From positions 117,044 through 181,043 of the forward strand of contig CANNZV010001117.1 of the NCBI GenBank assembly GCA_947561585.1: a stretch of DNA of 64,000 nucleotides, read 5' to 3'. The notes beneath the pieces are model-generated. The model was not told the DNA's origin. It saw nothing but the letters and a program-made list of their open reading frames with translations, and made no database searches. Numbering within the stretch: the first letter of the stretch is position 1; every line of letters begins with the position of its first letter. This document shows positions 9,691-22,758 of the stretch, one piece after another. The DNA comes from Caprella mutica. Taxonomy: Eukaryota; Arthropoda; Malacostraca; Amphipoda; Caprellidae. The position numbers and the translations under genes were made by a program.

Positions 9691-11290
9691 AAAACTTTAA
9701 AAGCACCACTATATTTTATAAATTGTTAAGTATAAGCTTATTAGATTGCTTTTTAAAACTAACAAGTAGGACTAAATTAATGTTTAGAATCATGAGCAAC
9801 ATGGTTATTAGTTAATTCAAATGGGGTAACATTTAAGCGATACCAATAAATTTATTTACAATTCTTTAAGTCTAGAATAACTGACAGAAAAGTTTTTGAT
9901 TCCAATCTAATATTACTTCATGATAATATACGTTTCTTCGTTAACAAGGACAAAAATATTCAGTGATAAATTTTATTTCAGATTTCATAAAAAGCTAAGG
10001 TAAACACGTACCGGGTACAGTCGTCATCAATATTTTGTGTCGAATCCACGAGCATCGAGACCGCTTGAATGCATGGATTACACCAGACGCCTCAGCATGT
10101 CTTGACTTTGGCGGAAACTCTCCTATGCTCTTAATCAATGACTATCAAAGAACATCAGCAGTTAGTTCTCTCCGATCGTCCCACTCGTTCACCATATAAT
10201 CCCTTAGATTTTTTGTAAGGTTGATGTCCGGTGAACTTGCAGGTCCATACAGACGTACCAGTTGAAGATGCTCTCTAAACCACTCATTCAACCTTTGTTT
10301 TTGTTTATTGTACTGTTGTTCTGTACGAAAACAATTGTTATGGATGAGGTTAATCACTTTATAGAAATGTTTCTTAATAATAACCTAAGAGGACTGTTTC
10401 TATTACCTTTGAATCTGTCATCGACTTAGTCAGCTACCGACGCCTTGAGACCACATGACCTAAAAAATGAGACTAAATGTGACCTGAGTGGTGGGTAAGA
10501 TTGAGGTTCTGCACCTCATATCTCGTATTGTTCGGCCTCCAACAGTGAAGCTTCCCAATCACGTACATTATCACACATATAAATATTCTTTCTAAACTCA
10601 CATTTTAACAAGGAATTTTATGAAAACTGAGATCTAAACAAGTCATTTTCAACTAATAATTCTATTAAGTGATAATTTCTTCAATTATTTTCCAGATTTA
10701 TATAAAGGAAATGATAGTTGACACTCATTTACGCTCAAGTTTTCGGAAAGTGGGTGTTAACATAGGTAATGATAGGTCAATCGGAAATTTCTGATGGACA
10801 AATTGGTCCTTGAAATGGTGACAGTACAATAACCCCCCGTGCAAAACAAACTCCGCGGTCTAAAACCTTCGTGCAATATACCTCCCGGACAAAAAAAACA
10901 GTGCAATATACCCCCCGGACAAGAACCCCTCAAGCAAAAAAACCCCGGTCAATATAAATAGCCTGATGAATAGGACTTCAAATTTTGTTAGAGAATGTGG
11001 TTATTGATTAACTATATGGCTCCGTTAAGCTAAAAGTAACAGCTACAGTAATATAAATAAAGAGTAGGATAATAATAGTAATAGATTATAGACACAGATG
11101 GTCAGTATTCTTAAATAACTGGTACCCATGAAAATTCACTTCACTAATATAGTATCCTATAGTGCCAACCATATAATATGTCGTTTAAACAATTTAATCT
11201 TTTTAAAATACTTGACATTTCAAATTTGGAGCATTACTATTAAATGCATAATTCATAATATATGCAAATGCATATTGGTAATTAATTTAG
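9691..11290. other. Gene-free stretch with a C-rich simple-sequence patch
   Basis: No supported gene. Around 10810-10950 there is an unusual run of short A- and C-rich motifs, with recurring GTGCAATATACC/CCCCCGGAC words spaced irregularly. A 70-residue minus frame at 10145-10357 shows no domain I can name. Confidence 0.4.
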
Positions 11291-11292
11291 TA

Positions 11293-11655
11293 GTGGTTTA
11301 ACGTCTGCTTCGGAACCAAGGGCCATATCGCTGACGTCAAAAGGAAATTAAACACAAGGGACTAGAAGAAACAGTCAGAAAGGTAAGTGGCTCTATGAAC
11401 AAAGTCACTTGCCACCGTCTGTGAGAATGCTCATGGACGCAGAAAAGCTACTCCGAGAATGCAGTCTTTCACCAAGGGTGGCTGCACCCCATGGATGGAA
11501 GAAGAAAATGAAGAGGTGATAGTAAATGAAGCCTACCTAACACAAAATCTAAGACCTCGTAGTTGAAGAGCATAACCCTAGCGCTATCCTCTAAACTGCA
11601 AGTAGCGTTAAAAAAATGATAAACATTTTAAAAATGAAAAAAGCAATCCAAATTA
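11293..11655 (-). mobile_element. Retroposon family copy, reverse orientation, 5'-truncated
   Basis: Reads GTTTAACGTCTGCTTCGGAA from its 3' end and continues through the GTCACTTRCCACCGTC, GCTGCAC and AGAGCATAACCCTAGCGC blocks seen in the other copies, then stops near 11655 before the CCCCTGGGGG end. It is diverged by scattered substitutions and short deletions. Confidence 0.8.
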
Positions 11656-14140
11656 CAACAGTTTGGTGCCTAAGGGTACGGTTACTTTGGACACGTATTC
11701 GAGCGATTTTTCACACTGACTACTTCTGAAGAAATCGGATGAAAATCATATGCATACTTTCCAATGGGAGTGGTCACAGTGGCAGCAATTTAGTCGTCAG
11801 AATACGTACGAAGTCGTCAGAACAATTTCAGCGTTCAAATGAGTTTGATTTTTTTCATAAGACTAGTGACAGATTTCGTCATTTGTGTTCAATTCTCTCA
11901 GTTTGGATTGCTGTTACTGTTTACCTTGCGTTTTGGAAATATATTATTAGATACTAATACTATCAGGAATAATACAGATATAATTTAATTAATTTTACCC
12001 AATATATATATATTTTTGTTTATATAAAGGCTTGAATACTACTCTGTATAATTTTTTTCCAATAAAATTGAATATCGTTGAATAGTTATATAAAAAATAT
12101 TCTCCTAATTTTTCTATTTAGGTATTTCAAAAAATTATGTACTATCACGGAAAAGTGTATCCGTCAGCTGTTGTTGGATGCTATTTTAGCATTTTTGACC
12201 TTTCTTATTTTTTGCATGTGGCATTTTAGAGGGTATTCCTCCGCGTTCAAAAATCCCCCACTAAGGAGGAGCCTATTGCTGGGGTAAAATGCTAGGGTAA
12301 TTGGGTGAAATGGGGGATTAGATATGTGTATCTAGAGGAGGGACGGGGGAGGGGGGGGGGGTGATTTATACCGATATCTGACAAGTGATTAGATATTATT
12401 TTTGTATTATTTAAATTGAAGTATAAACATTTAGTTTAATTTGTATCATCCATGCAATGTTCATTCTGTAATGAATACATGTATTTTTTTATAATTTAAA
12501 ATGAATAATTATAATTTTGAAATTTTCCATTCAATTAACCTTGGTATATATTTCATACGATTTACTCTTGTATGTTTTTTATGCAATTTACTTTCGACCA
12601 ATTGTCGTTCTAATATTGAAACTAATAACTATTCGAATTTGAGGTAAAAGTAGATTTCTAGCTTTAGCTTTATAAAATCTCATTAATTTCATAAATAATA
12701 TTTATGACAACCATTCACACAAGAATATTAAACTAATCCTCTTCAGATATGATTTTAAATAACTTCGCTTCTTTTACACCTTTAAATTATTTGTTCGCCT
12801 ATAGGCTATATTATTAAAACTATAATACACGTTTTCAACTTTGTGGTAAATGTCTGTAGTTTTACTTTTAGTTTTGTCAAATCTTATTCCACGGATATTT
12901 TATATTATTATCATTCACACATGAACATTTAATCGTCTAAAGATATGATTTTTAATAGCTTCGCATTTTTTTCACATATTTAAATAATTGCTGGACGGGA
13001 TATAATCAGTCTCGGTTATAATCCGGAGATTTTCTGCATTCAGAATTTCAAAAAATTAATAGTGATGACTAATTTCGTTGATAAGACAATTTCCTCTTCT
13101 TTTTCAAAGTCCTTTGTGTGTATAATCTTTTTAATTCATTCAATATATTGGCCAAATGAGGAAGTTAAAGATTTGTGTTTTTAAAATGATAATTTATCTC
13201 GCGTCTTAATTTAATGACAACAATAATCATTAAGTTGCTGACAAGCGTTTTTCTCTATTTTCATCAACTTATAAATAAGTAATTACCTATACGGCTATAC
13301 CGATACTTTCTATCTTTTATTGAAGTTATTTAATTGAAAAATTCTTTTAGGCTGAAGAATAAAAGAAAGTTATGACTAAGTTGTAACTTAATCTATTTAG
13401 TTTAGATTTTAAATGCAGTAATTTAATGCATTTTTTATCATCAAGTGAACTGATTCTTTTCAGTTTAAATTTTTTATATATTAAATGCATGCACGACCAA
13501 TTAACAAGCAGTGATATCGTGAACTAAAAATAACTGAAGTGATCATTATTTTTACCAATGTTGACAATAAAATAAGTTACAAAGTTCTATGAGATGAACC
13601 AAGAGAAAGTACTCCAAGAACAGAACTAATGTAGCCTACTGCAGTTTTGGTGCTTAATTTGTGACATCGGAGTGAAACTGGGATTCATGACTATTGTCTA
13701 CTAAGGCTTTCAACTTGCAAGTTCTATCTCTATCATACAATATTAGTTTTTTACCTAAAAAATAAGATAAATAAAGGATCAATGATAGAAAATGGATAAT
13801 TATTTTATATTTATAAAAATAGTGTTTTACAAAAGTTGAAGATAACAATTAAATTAGGTAAAGATTTACCTAATTTACCTAAACTACTACACGACTAAAT
13901 ACACTTGCAGATTATTTCTAAAGTAAAAACTACCCTATACAATTCTTACTAAAATTAAGGATTAGAACAATTTTTAAAAGCTTATGGTTGAATGATTAAC
14001 ATGAACTTACAATATAGAATTAATTCTATATTTACCTAAATCAAACGCACAGCAATAAATAAAATACACAAATTAGTTCGGTATTTTATGCACTTCCTTT
14101 TCACGGAGAAATGTCGTTGAAAATCTAAAAGTAATAAGCA
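11656..14140. other. AT-rich, gene-free stretch
   Basis: No supported gene. Contains a run of about 12-14 G at 12346-12360 and long A/T-rich sequence. Short open frames at 11739, 12078 and 13654 have no recognisable features. Confidence 0.45.
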
Positions 14141-14183
14141 TGAATAAATGGATATCACAGGGAATGAGACCAGACTTCATGGA

Positions 14184-14300
14184 AATGATGAGAACTCCAC
14201 TGATAGTGATTAGTACTGTCCTGATGAGAACTCCACTGATAGTGATTAGTACTGTCCTGATGAGAACTTCACTGATGAGAACTGTCCTGATGAGAACTGC
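14184..14300 (+). repeat. Short tandem repeat with CTGATGAGAAC motif
   Basis: Two 36-bp units (ATGAGAACTCC...TACTGTCCTG) are followed by truncated units, giving five occurrences of GATGAGAAC in about 110 bp. It is probably a small minisatellite. Confidence 0.75.
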
Positions 14301-14451
14301 AGAGGTGCGAAGTTATTTGAATCTGAAAATGTTTACAAACAAATTTATTAAAAAATCTCTGATATTGACTTAGAATTACGCTACAAACAATTATTAACAA
14401 GATAAAACAAATTGAATAGATTTTATTTTAATCTCATACTATAATATTTTT

Positions 14452-14804
14452 TTATTTTAGTAGGGGTTTAACTTCGTGCTTCAGTCATATCGTGACTATT
14501 TCGCTGACGTTAAAGGAAATTAAATACAAGGGACTAGAAGAAGCAGTCAGAAAGGAAAGTGGCTCCATGAACAAAGGAACTTACCACCGTTGGTGACAAT
14601 GCTTATGGATGCAGAAAAGCTACTCCGTGAATGCAGTCACTTACCAAGGAATGTGACGAAACGGGACGCAAGCACCGGTGGCTGCACTTACGGATGGAAG
14701 AGGAAAATGAAGAGGTGATAGTAAATGAAGCCTACGAGCCTACCTAATACAAAAAAACTAAGACCTCGTAATTGAAGAGCATAACCCTAGCGCTATTCTC
14801 CAAA
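14452..14804 (-). mobile_element. Retroposon family copy, reverse orientation, 5'-truncated
   Basis: Begins with the 3' end (AGTAGGGGTTTAAC) and ends near CTAGCGCTATTCTCC, where it abuts the unrelated repeat at 14805. It lacks the CCCCTGGGGG end, a truncation like that in other copies. Confidence 0.8.
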
Positions 14805-15088
14805 ATCCTGAACAATGTGTATTCGAAGCACATTTGGTTATGTAAAAAGTATCCACATTCTAGTGACAAGGAAGAAACAAGATTTGATAGAAAACAAGAT
14901 TAATGGAAAGTAGAACACAGATAGATTAAAATCCTTACTGTGATCAGAGTGTGTTTTAAATTTTAAAAATCAAACTTACAAAATATTTCACTAAAGGGCT
15001 AAAAAGAGTGACACCTCGATCTAATATTTTTATTAATGTTGATGAATTAAGAGGTTATACCGCGAACGATGGAAAGAATTAATTTATT
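14805..15088 (+). repeat. Interspersed repeat, direct copy of 9393-9690
   Basis: Same repeat as at 9393-9690, here squeezed between two retroposon copies. Confidence 0.7.
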
Positions 15089-15090
15089 AG

Positions 15091-15590
15091 GGGGTTTAAC
15101 GTCTGCTTCGGAACCAAAGGCCATATCGCTGACGTCAAAAGGAAATTAAATACAAGGGACTGGAAGAAGCAGTCAGAGAGGAAAGTGGCTCCATGAACAA
15201 AGTCACTTACCACCGTCGGTGACAATGCTCATGGATGCAGAAAAGCTACTCCGTGAATACAGTCACTTACCAAGGAATGTGACGAAACGGGACACAAGCA
15301 CCGGTGGCTGCACTCACGGATGGAAGAGGAAAATGAAGAGGTGATAGTAAATGAAGCCTACGAGCCTACCTAACACAAAAATCTAAGACCTCGTAGTTGA
15401 AGAGCATAACCCTGGCGCTATCCTCTAAAACTGCAAGTAGCGTTAAAAAAAATGATAAACATGGTAATAATGAAAAAAGACAATCCATAATCAAAATTAC
15501 AACAGTTCGGGGCCCAAGGGACGCCACCCCCATTCTCTTCCATTCACCACAGACAGCTTCAGGATAGAGCCCCTGGGGGCACGATGAAAA
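15091..15590 (-). mobile_element. Retroposon family copy, near full length
   Basis: From GGGGGTTTAACGTCTGC to the CCCCTGGGGGCAC end. The 94-residue minus frame through 15366-15650 is the open sense strand of this repeat and not a gene. Positions 15195-15206 hold the 12-bp interval shared by all three copies involved in the 2,577-bp duplication. Confidence 0.85.
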
Positions 15591-16649
15591 GAAAAAGATA
15601 ATGTAAAATGAGTGAAGAAAATACAACAAAGCTATTTTTGGAAATTGCAAGATAAGGTTGAATAGATGCTTAGCATTAGAAACGTGGTTTTATAGAAACT
15701 CTACATTTATCTTCCATTACTCGAGACTAACTGTTAGATAAAGTCTAATTCCAATCCGTAGAATAAATACTTACTACAATTAATGCTACAAAGGACTATA
15801 TTACAAACTAGTTGGAAAAAAGTCGAATTAATTTAAACGAAACTAAAGAACTCTATAAAATAGATAATTGAATTTTACTAATTTCTTGTAATTAAATATT
15901 GGTCATATTTTTTAAATAAGATTATAGCTTTATGGAAACAGAAATTGTACTGAAAAAGGCTAATACATATTTGCCTCAAAAATGGAAGGAAGTATTCTAT
16001 TTTATTCGATTTGTTGTCCAAGGAGATGCAAAGAACGAAACTGTAAAATAGAAAAAATGAAAGACAATAAGTTGAAAATGCTGAACAATGTCACTAAACT
16101 ACTTAATTTTTATTTAAATGCTCAAATATGAATGTCACAAGGACTAATGAAATATTGTAGAAACTTTCATTTTAGCGGCAAGTTACATGTTGAAGTAATC
16201 TAGGATATCGTATAAATTAAGCCATTCGTATTATCAGTAAATTTTAAGAGTTTAAACGTTTTATTTAGTTTAATGATTTAATGAGTCAAGAATTCCAAAC
16301 TAGGCTATAAACAAAAAGCTACAGTTAAAAAAAATTAGTTGATACAACTATAATGAACTATTTTCTTTAGAACGACCATTATACTCTCTCAATAGACGTA
16401 AAAAACTTGTATACAAGTAACTATATAAGAGTTTAATTAATTATTACCGGTACTGTGAATATTTGCAAATTTTAATACTAGCAAAATGAATAACCGTGTA
16501 TCACCATGGAGTGGATATGAACAGTCAGTATTTAAGAATTCAGTATTTCAGAAACTACAAAAACCATAAGTTGTGTATTTACGATTACCAATTGTAAAGT
16601 ATTTGAAAGAAATAATTTACAATTGCCAATCAATTTAATTGAAAGTTTT

Positions 16650-16960
16650 TAGGCCATATCGCTGATATTGAAAAGAAATTGAATATATATGGGGCTTGAA
16701 GTAACAGTTAGAAAGGAAAGCGACTCCATGAAAGAATAACCTAACACCAGTCGGAGACAACGCTCATGGATGCAAAAAGAAAATAATCCATGACTGCAGT
16801 CACTTACCAAGGAATGTGACGAAAAGAGTCACCAACACCGGTGGCAGCACTCACAGATGAAAAAGGAAAATGAAGAGTTGACAATAAATGAAGCCTACCG
16901 GACACAAAAAAAACCATAGTTATCCTCAGAAACTACAATTAGCCACAAAAATGATAAGCC
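16650..16960 (-). mobile_element. Old, diverged retroposon copy
   Basis: Recognisable by GGCCATATCGCTGA, GTCACTTACCAAGGAATGTGACGAAA, CACCGGTGGCAGCACTCAC and AATGAAGCCTAC, with many differences from the younger copies. It is present again at 19227-19537 within the duplicate. Confidence 0.75.
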
Positions 16961-17043
16961 TGAAGCTGTTGTGCTCTTCTCTTATATTCACCTGAACAGA
17001 CTGAGAATACAGGATACCTGAACTAATATAAATTTGTCCTTAC

Positions 17044-17162
17044 CAATTAAGAAAAGGGAGATTTGCACTGCTGTCAGTAGTTTCTTCTGCTTTCTTGTGA
17101 GGAGAAGTGATCTGGTCGTAGTGGTCTGTTGAGTTCCACCTAGCGAATGCTCCCCCATTGAA
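17044..17162 (-). CDS. Candidate host-gene coding exon (first duplicate)
   Basis: Read on the minus strand, tttgtttccag ends at 17163 and a strong donor GTAAGG starts at 17043, bounding 119 bp. Two frames are open. One begins with an ATG at 17158 and gives MGEHSLGGTQQTTTTRSLLL followed by a basic and then hydrophobic segment, resembling the N-terminus of a membrane protein. The other gives FNGGAFARWNSTDHYDQ at its start. I do not recognise the protein. The neighbouring exons would lie outside the duplicated unit or were not found. The good splice sites and balanced composition in AT-rich surroundings are the only support. Confidence 0.4.
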
Positions 17163-17667
17163 CTGGAAACAAATTTTAATAATATAAATTAGTATATATG
17201 TTATTGTTATTGAAAAGGTTTGATGCGAATATAATGGTTTCGAGATTTCGTTAATCGGAAAAATAAATAGAAAAGACCTTAATATAGATCTAGCAGTTAG
17301 ATTGGAAAGAGACTCTTCAATGGAATGCTACGGAATGAGAATCTAGTAATCGCGGAAGTAAGAGGAAAATGAGCAAACAGGGTGCAAAAACATATTGCAA
17401 ATTATATTAATAAACAATCTAAGACTACATTGTTATCCCTATCTAGTGCCATTCTACAAAACAGTGAATTTCAATGAAACAAAAAGGGAAAAGAACTTGG
17501 TCGTATCGAAAAATTCTCTGCCTCTTTCTTCAATTCATGACTGTTACATAGTGTCATTCGTTGAAATTTCTCATAAATGCAACATGAATATCTTACATAT
17601 TTACTATTATGAATTTAAGATAGTTTTTTTTTGTATAAAGTTATTAATAAATAATCTCTGTTAATTT

Positions 17668-18167
17668 AAGTAGGGGTTTAACGTTTTCTTTGGAACCAAA
17701 GGCCATATCGCTGACAATGAAATTAAATACAAGGGACTGGAAGAAGCAGTCTGAAAGGAAAGTGGCTTCAAGAACAAAGTCACTTACCACCGTCGGTGAC
17801 AATGCTCATGGATGCAGAAAAGCTACTCCGTGAATACAGTCACTTACCAAGGAATGTGACGAAACGGGACACAAGCACCGGTGGCTGCACTCACGGATGG
17901 AAGAGGAAAATGAAGAGGTGATAGTAAATGAAGCCTACGAGCCTACCTAACACAAAAATCTAAGACCTCGTAGTTGAAGAGCATAACCCTGGCGCTATCC
18001 TCTAAAACTGCAAGTAGCGTTAAAAAAAATGATAAACATGGTAATAATGAAAAAAGACAATCCATAATCAAAATTACAACAGTTCGGGGCCCAAGGGACG
18101 CCACCCCCATTCTCTTCCATTCACCACAGACAGCTTCAGGATAGAGCCCCTGGGGGCACGATGAAAA
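17668..18167 (-). mobile_element. Chimeric retroposon copy at the duplication junction
   Basis: Positions up to 17771 match the copy at 20245 (shared CGTTTTCTTTGG, CTGACAATGAAATT, GCTTCAAGAAC). From 17784 on it matches the copy at 15091 (CTTACC, ATGGATGCAGAAAAG, CCGTGAATACAG). It is a recombinant between those two copies. Confidence 0.9.
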
Positions 18168-19226
18168 GAAAAAGATAATGTAAAATGAGTGAAGAAAATA
18201 CAACAAAGCTATTTTTGGAAATTGCAAGATAAGGTTGAATAGATGCTTAGCATTAGAAACGTGGTTTTATAGAAACTCTACATTTATCTTCCATTACTCG
18301 AGACTAACTGTTAGATAAAGTCTAATTCCAATCCGTAGAATAAATACTTACTACAATTAATGCTACAAAGGACTATATTACAAACTAGTTGGAAAAAAGT
18401 CGAATTAATTTAAACGAAACTAAAGAACTCTATAAAATAGATAATTGAATTTTACTAATTTCTTGTAATTAAATATTGGTCATATTTTTTAAATAAGATT
18501 ATAGCTTTATGGAAACAGAAATTGTACTGAAAAAGGCTAATACATATTTGCCTCAAAAATGGAAGGAAGTATTCTATTTTATTCGATTTGTTGTCCAAGG
18601 AGATGCAAAGAACGAAACTGTAAAATAGAAAAAATGAAAGACAATAAGTTGAAAATGCTGAACAATGTCACTAAACTACTTAATTTTTATTTAAATGCTC
18701 AAATATGAATGTCACAAGGACTAATGAAATATTGTAGAAACTTTCATTTTAGCGGCAAGTTACATGTTGAAGTAATCTAGGATATCGTATAAATTAAGCC
18801 ATTCGTATTATCAGTAAATTTTAAGAGTTTAAACGTTTTATTTAGTTTAATGATTTAATGAGTCAAGAATTCCAAACTAGGCTATAAACAAAAAGCTACA
18901 GTTAAAAAAAATTAGTTGATACAACTATAATGAACTATTTTCTTTAGAACGACCATTATACTCTCTCAATAGACGTAAAAAACTTGTATACAAGTAACTA
19001 TATAAGAGTTTAATTAATTATTACCGGTACTGTGAATATTTGCAAATTTTAATACTAGCAAAATGAATAACCGTGTATCACCATGGAGTGGATATGAACA
19101 GTCAGTATTTAAGAATTCAGTATTTCAGAAACTACAAAAACCATAAGTTGTGTATTTACGATTACCAATTGTAAAGTATTTGAAAGAAATAATTTACAAT
19201 TGCCAATCAATTTAATTGAAAGTTTT

Positions 19227-19537
19227 TAGGCCATATCGCTGATATTGAAAAGAAATTGAATATATATGGGGCTTGAAGTAACAGTTAGAAAGGAAAGCGA
19301 CTCCATGAAAGAATAACCTAACACCAGTCGGAGACAACGCTCATGGATGCAAAAAGAAAATAATCCATGACTGCAGTCACTTACCAAGGAATGTGACGAA
19401 AAGAGTCACCAACACCGGTGGCAGCACTCACAGATGAAAAAGGAAAATGAAGAGTTGACAATAAATGAAGCCTACCGGACACAAAAAAAACCATAGTTAT
19501 CCTCAGAAACTACAATTAGCCACAAAAATGATAAGCC
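19227..19537 (-). mobile_element. Old, diverged retroposon copy (duplicate of 16650-16960)
   Basis: Identical to 16650-16960 because it lies inside the second duplicated unit. Confidence 0.75.
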
Positions 19538-19620
19538 TGAAGCTGTTGTGCTCTTCTCTTATATTCACCTGAACAGACTGAGAATACAGGATACCTGAAC
19601 TAATATAAATTTGTCCTTAC

Positions 19621-19739
19621 CAATTAAGAAAAGGGAGATTTGCACTGCTGTCAGTAGTTTCTTCTGCTTTCTTGTGAGGAGAAGTGATCTGGTCGTAGTG
19701 GTCTGTTGAGTTCCACCTAGCGAATGCTCCCCCATTGAA
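19621..19739 (-). CDS. Candidate host-gene coding exon (second duplicate)
   Basis: Exact copy of 17044-17162 with the same acceptor and donor. If the exon is real, the locus now carries it twice in tandem, which would allow exon repetition or mutually exclusive use in the transcript. Confidence 0.38.
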
Positions 19740-20244
19740 CTGGAAACAAATTTTAATAATATAAATTAGTATATATGTTATTGTTATTGAAAAGGTTTGA
19801 TGCGAATATAATGGTTTCGAGATTTCGTTAATCGGAAAAATAAATAGAAAAGACCTTAATATAGATCTAGCAGTTAGATTGGAAAGAGACTCTTCAATGG
19901 AATGCTACGGAATGAGAATCTAGTAATCGCGGAAGTAAGAGGAAAATGAGCAAACAGGGTGCAAAAACATATTGCAAATTATATTAATAAACAATCTAAG
20001 ACTACATTGTTATCCCTATCTAGTGCCATTCTACAAAACAGTGAATTTCAATGAAACAAAAAGGGAAAAGAACTTGGTCGTATCGAAAAATTCTCTGCCT
20101 CTTTCTTCAATTCATGACTGTTACATAGTGTCATTCGTTGAAATTTCTCATAAATGCAACATGAATATCTTACATATTTACTATTATGAATTTAAGATAG
20201 TTTTTTTTTGTATAAAGTTATTAATAAATAATCTCTGTTAATTT

Positions 20245-20705
20245 AAGTAGGGGTTTAACGTTTTCTTTGGAACCAAAGGCCATATCGCTGACAATGAAAT
20301 TAAATACAAGGGACTGGAAGAAGCAGTCTGAAAGGAAAGTGGCTTCAAGAACAAAGTCACCTACCACCGTCGGTGACAATGCTCATGAATACAGAAGAGC
20401 TACTCCGAGAATGCATTAACTTAAAAAGAATAAAAAAGGACCTAATTTAAGGTCCGGAGGCTGCACTCACGGATGGAAGATTAAAATGAAAAAGTGATAG
20501 TAAATTAAGCCAAACAAACTCAAAAGTTGAAGACCTTGTAGTTTGAAAGTATAAACCTAGTGATACCCTCTACAACTGCAAGTGGCGTACCAAGATAAAC
20601 ATAATAAGAATGAAAAAAGAATTATTAATCCAAATTGCAACAGTTCGAGGCCAAAGGGAACCCTTTTCTATTAAATCCACCACAAAGAGCTTCATGATAG
20701 GGTCA
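20245..20705 (-). mobile_element. Retroposon family copy, diverged
   Basis: Right-hand partner of the recombination. Its 3' end is shared with the junction copy, while the part beyond 20361 is diverged from the others (CTCATGAATACAGAAGAGC, loss of the ACGGGACACAAGC block) and ends near GCTTCATGATAGGGTC. Confidence 0.8.
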
Positions 20706-22755
20706 CACAGGTAAATTGCGGCCCACTTACTAACTGCGGCCTCTAACAACTGAAACTGAAAGCTTCAAAACACACGTCAAAACTTAAATTAATAAGTTAT
20801 AGCATTCACTGTGCTTCTTTTGATAGCTATGCAACATTTCAATGTAATTTCGATTCAAAATGTTTTAGAGACTCTCTTGAGAGGGCTGCAATTAAAAATT
20901 AAAGGGCCGCAATTTACCTGCGTGACCCTAGAGCTCATGCAGGCTTATAAATTCTTTGCTACCCAGAAAGAAAGAAATTTCTTGAGTTACCTGCACAAAA
21001 TAAAAACGAGAATTTGATAGTAGAATTACAAGCTAAAAATTAGGGGGAAAATAAATTAGGTGAATATACGTAATTACATTTACCGTTTAACACTAACCTT
21101 GAGCATCCAGCAGTTCAGAAAATTATTCGTAGGTTTTCCCTTTTTTAATAGTGCATAAATATTGTTATATCTATAGGTATTGTGAGACTAAACCCTGAAA
21201 AAGATTATCAAATTTTAAGGTATTTATAAATACAGAAAGAACAGTTTAAACAAAAAGTATATACTACAGTCTACATTATAGAAGTATTGACGTAAACCGG
21301 CGGCTATTTACGAATGGAAGAATAATATGCATAATAAAACAATTAATAATAAACCTACCTAAACTCTAGGAGTCTAGAGGCTAAAATAAAAAATAAAATG
21401 TGGTTATAAGCTACAGCTCTAGGTGTTTTTTCTTTCTATTCCATGTCTACAGATCGTATTTAAAGGAATTAAGGCACAATAATATAAAGTAGAATTCCGT
21501 ATTTTTTTTAAATTAAATAGTTAAATTACTGTGCGGGCACAGCTTTAAGATTCTAGTACAGAGTAATGTAAAGAAGTGCATAAAATCTAATTTTGCTATT
21601 GTGTAAACTGTTCCAAATCTCGACATTTTGCAGGTTTGGATACCTATAAAAAATGGTTCCACTAACTATACAAAAAAAATTCTGAAGTTCGGCATTATTT
21701 CAAAGTCCAGAAGTAAAGATACAAAAGTTTTGAAAGCACACATCTTGGTAATAAATTGCAAATTCCATCAGCAATTTTAAGAAAATCTGTGAAATATTGA
21801 TAAATTTATAATTCGAAATGATCTCAAGAACAGAAACACTTGATATTGAGCTGGACTTCGTCTCAGCCGTCAGCAAAAAATGAACTGGTAAAAATATTTA
21901 GAGTTCATATCCAAGAAGAAAAAAACTAGCTCAGAAATCTGGCCAGTCTTTCCGAATATATCAATTTCAAGGATTAAGCTGCCTAAAATTGGTAACATTA
22001 ACAATTTTTCACAGAGTTAAAAAATATAGCTTAAAATTTTGAATCTAGAACTTAGAAAATAAAAGCGAATTTTTTTTTTTTACAAATGTATAAGTAAAAG
22101 ATATAGTTCCATATGAGCATGACAATAAAAAATAAGAGCCCTCAGCTAGAAAGACTGAAGAATAACTTAATCCAGGCTAAGTAAAATTAGTATCTAAACA
22201 AAGACTAATTTTCGATCTGCCTTTAAAACACAAGTTTTTAAATAGAGAGAGTGAAATTTGATGACTTTTCACCATGACGGCTGAAGACGAAATGTCCCGC
22301 ACTGCATTATAAAGAATGGAAATTTCTTTCATGCGGGGTAAAATGAGAATTTGGGGTAGCGTACGATAATCCGTGGTACAGTGGGAACTAGATTATTCAT
22401 GCGCGCTTCAGCAATTGGACGGATAGTACATCGATGAATGTAGTATTATAATTAATGCATTGCGCAACTACTTTATAGATCTCACTATTTCTTTATTTAA
22501 TGAATTAATATAACTTTTTCATTTCTTATGCGGATAATATTCCTATTACCTAAAATGGTAATAGGAAACCTATCCACAACAACATGCAAAAATTACAATG
22601 AATTATAATCCAGAATAGTGAAAACAGATTAATGTTTATTGCTCTGTTCTGAGTTTTCGTGTTAGGGTAAATTATGAATTATCGGTCAGTTTCACATCTT
22701 CGGTCATATAAGAAAAAACAATATTATAATTATTAAAAATTTTACTGTCAAAATA
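20706..22755. other. AT-rich, gene-free stretch
   Basis: No supported gene. A 68-residue plus frame at 20811-21017 and the rest show no domain or repeat that I can identify. Confidence 0.45.
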
Positions 22756-22758
22756 TAG

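Larger units (their letters stand above)
15195..17771 (+). repeat. Tandem duplication, first copy (2,577 bp)
   Basis: This block recurs at an offset of exactly 2,577 bp (17772-20348). The stretches I compared, including two long open frames, are identical. The unit carries a retroposon copy, a diverged second retroposon copy (16650-16960) and a candidate minus-strand exon (17044-17162). The junction lies inside the retroposon, which indicates unequal recombination between retroposon copies. Such identity means a very recent event or an assembly duplication. Confidence 0.93.
17772..20348 (+). repeat. Tandem duplication, second copy (2,577 bp)
   Basis: Repeats 15195-17771 without any difference that I noticed. 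Includes the second candidate exon at 19621-19739. Confidence 0.93.

Noticed and set aside
14184..14300. Hammerhead ribozyme, suggested by repeated CTGATGAG
   Set aside because: The required GAAA core strand and flanking stems are absent; the words are units of a small tandem repeat.
15366..15650. 94-residue minus frame, repeated at 17943-18227, resembling a membrane protein
   Set aside because: It lies wholly inside the interspersed retroposon in its sense direction, and the second copy is explained by the tandem duplication.
17395..17664. 89-residue plus frame present twice (also 19972-20241)
   Set aside because: Identity of the two copies reflects the recent duplication and not selection; composition is that of AT-rich noncoding DNA.
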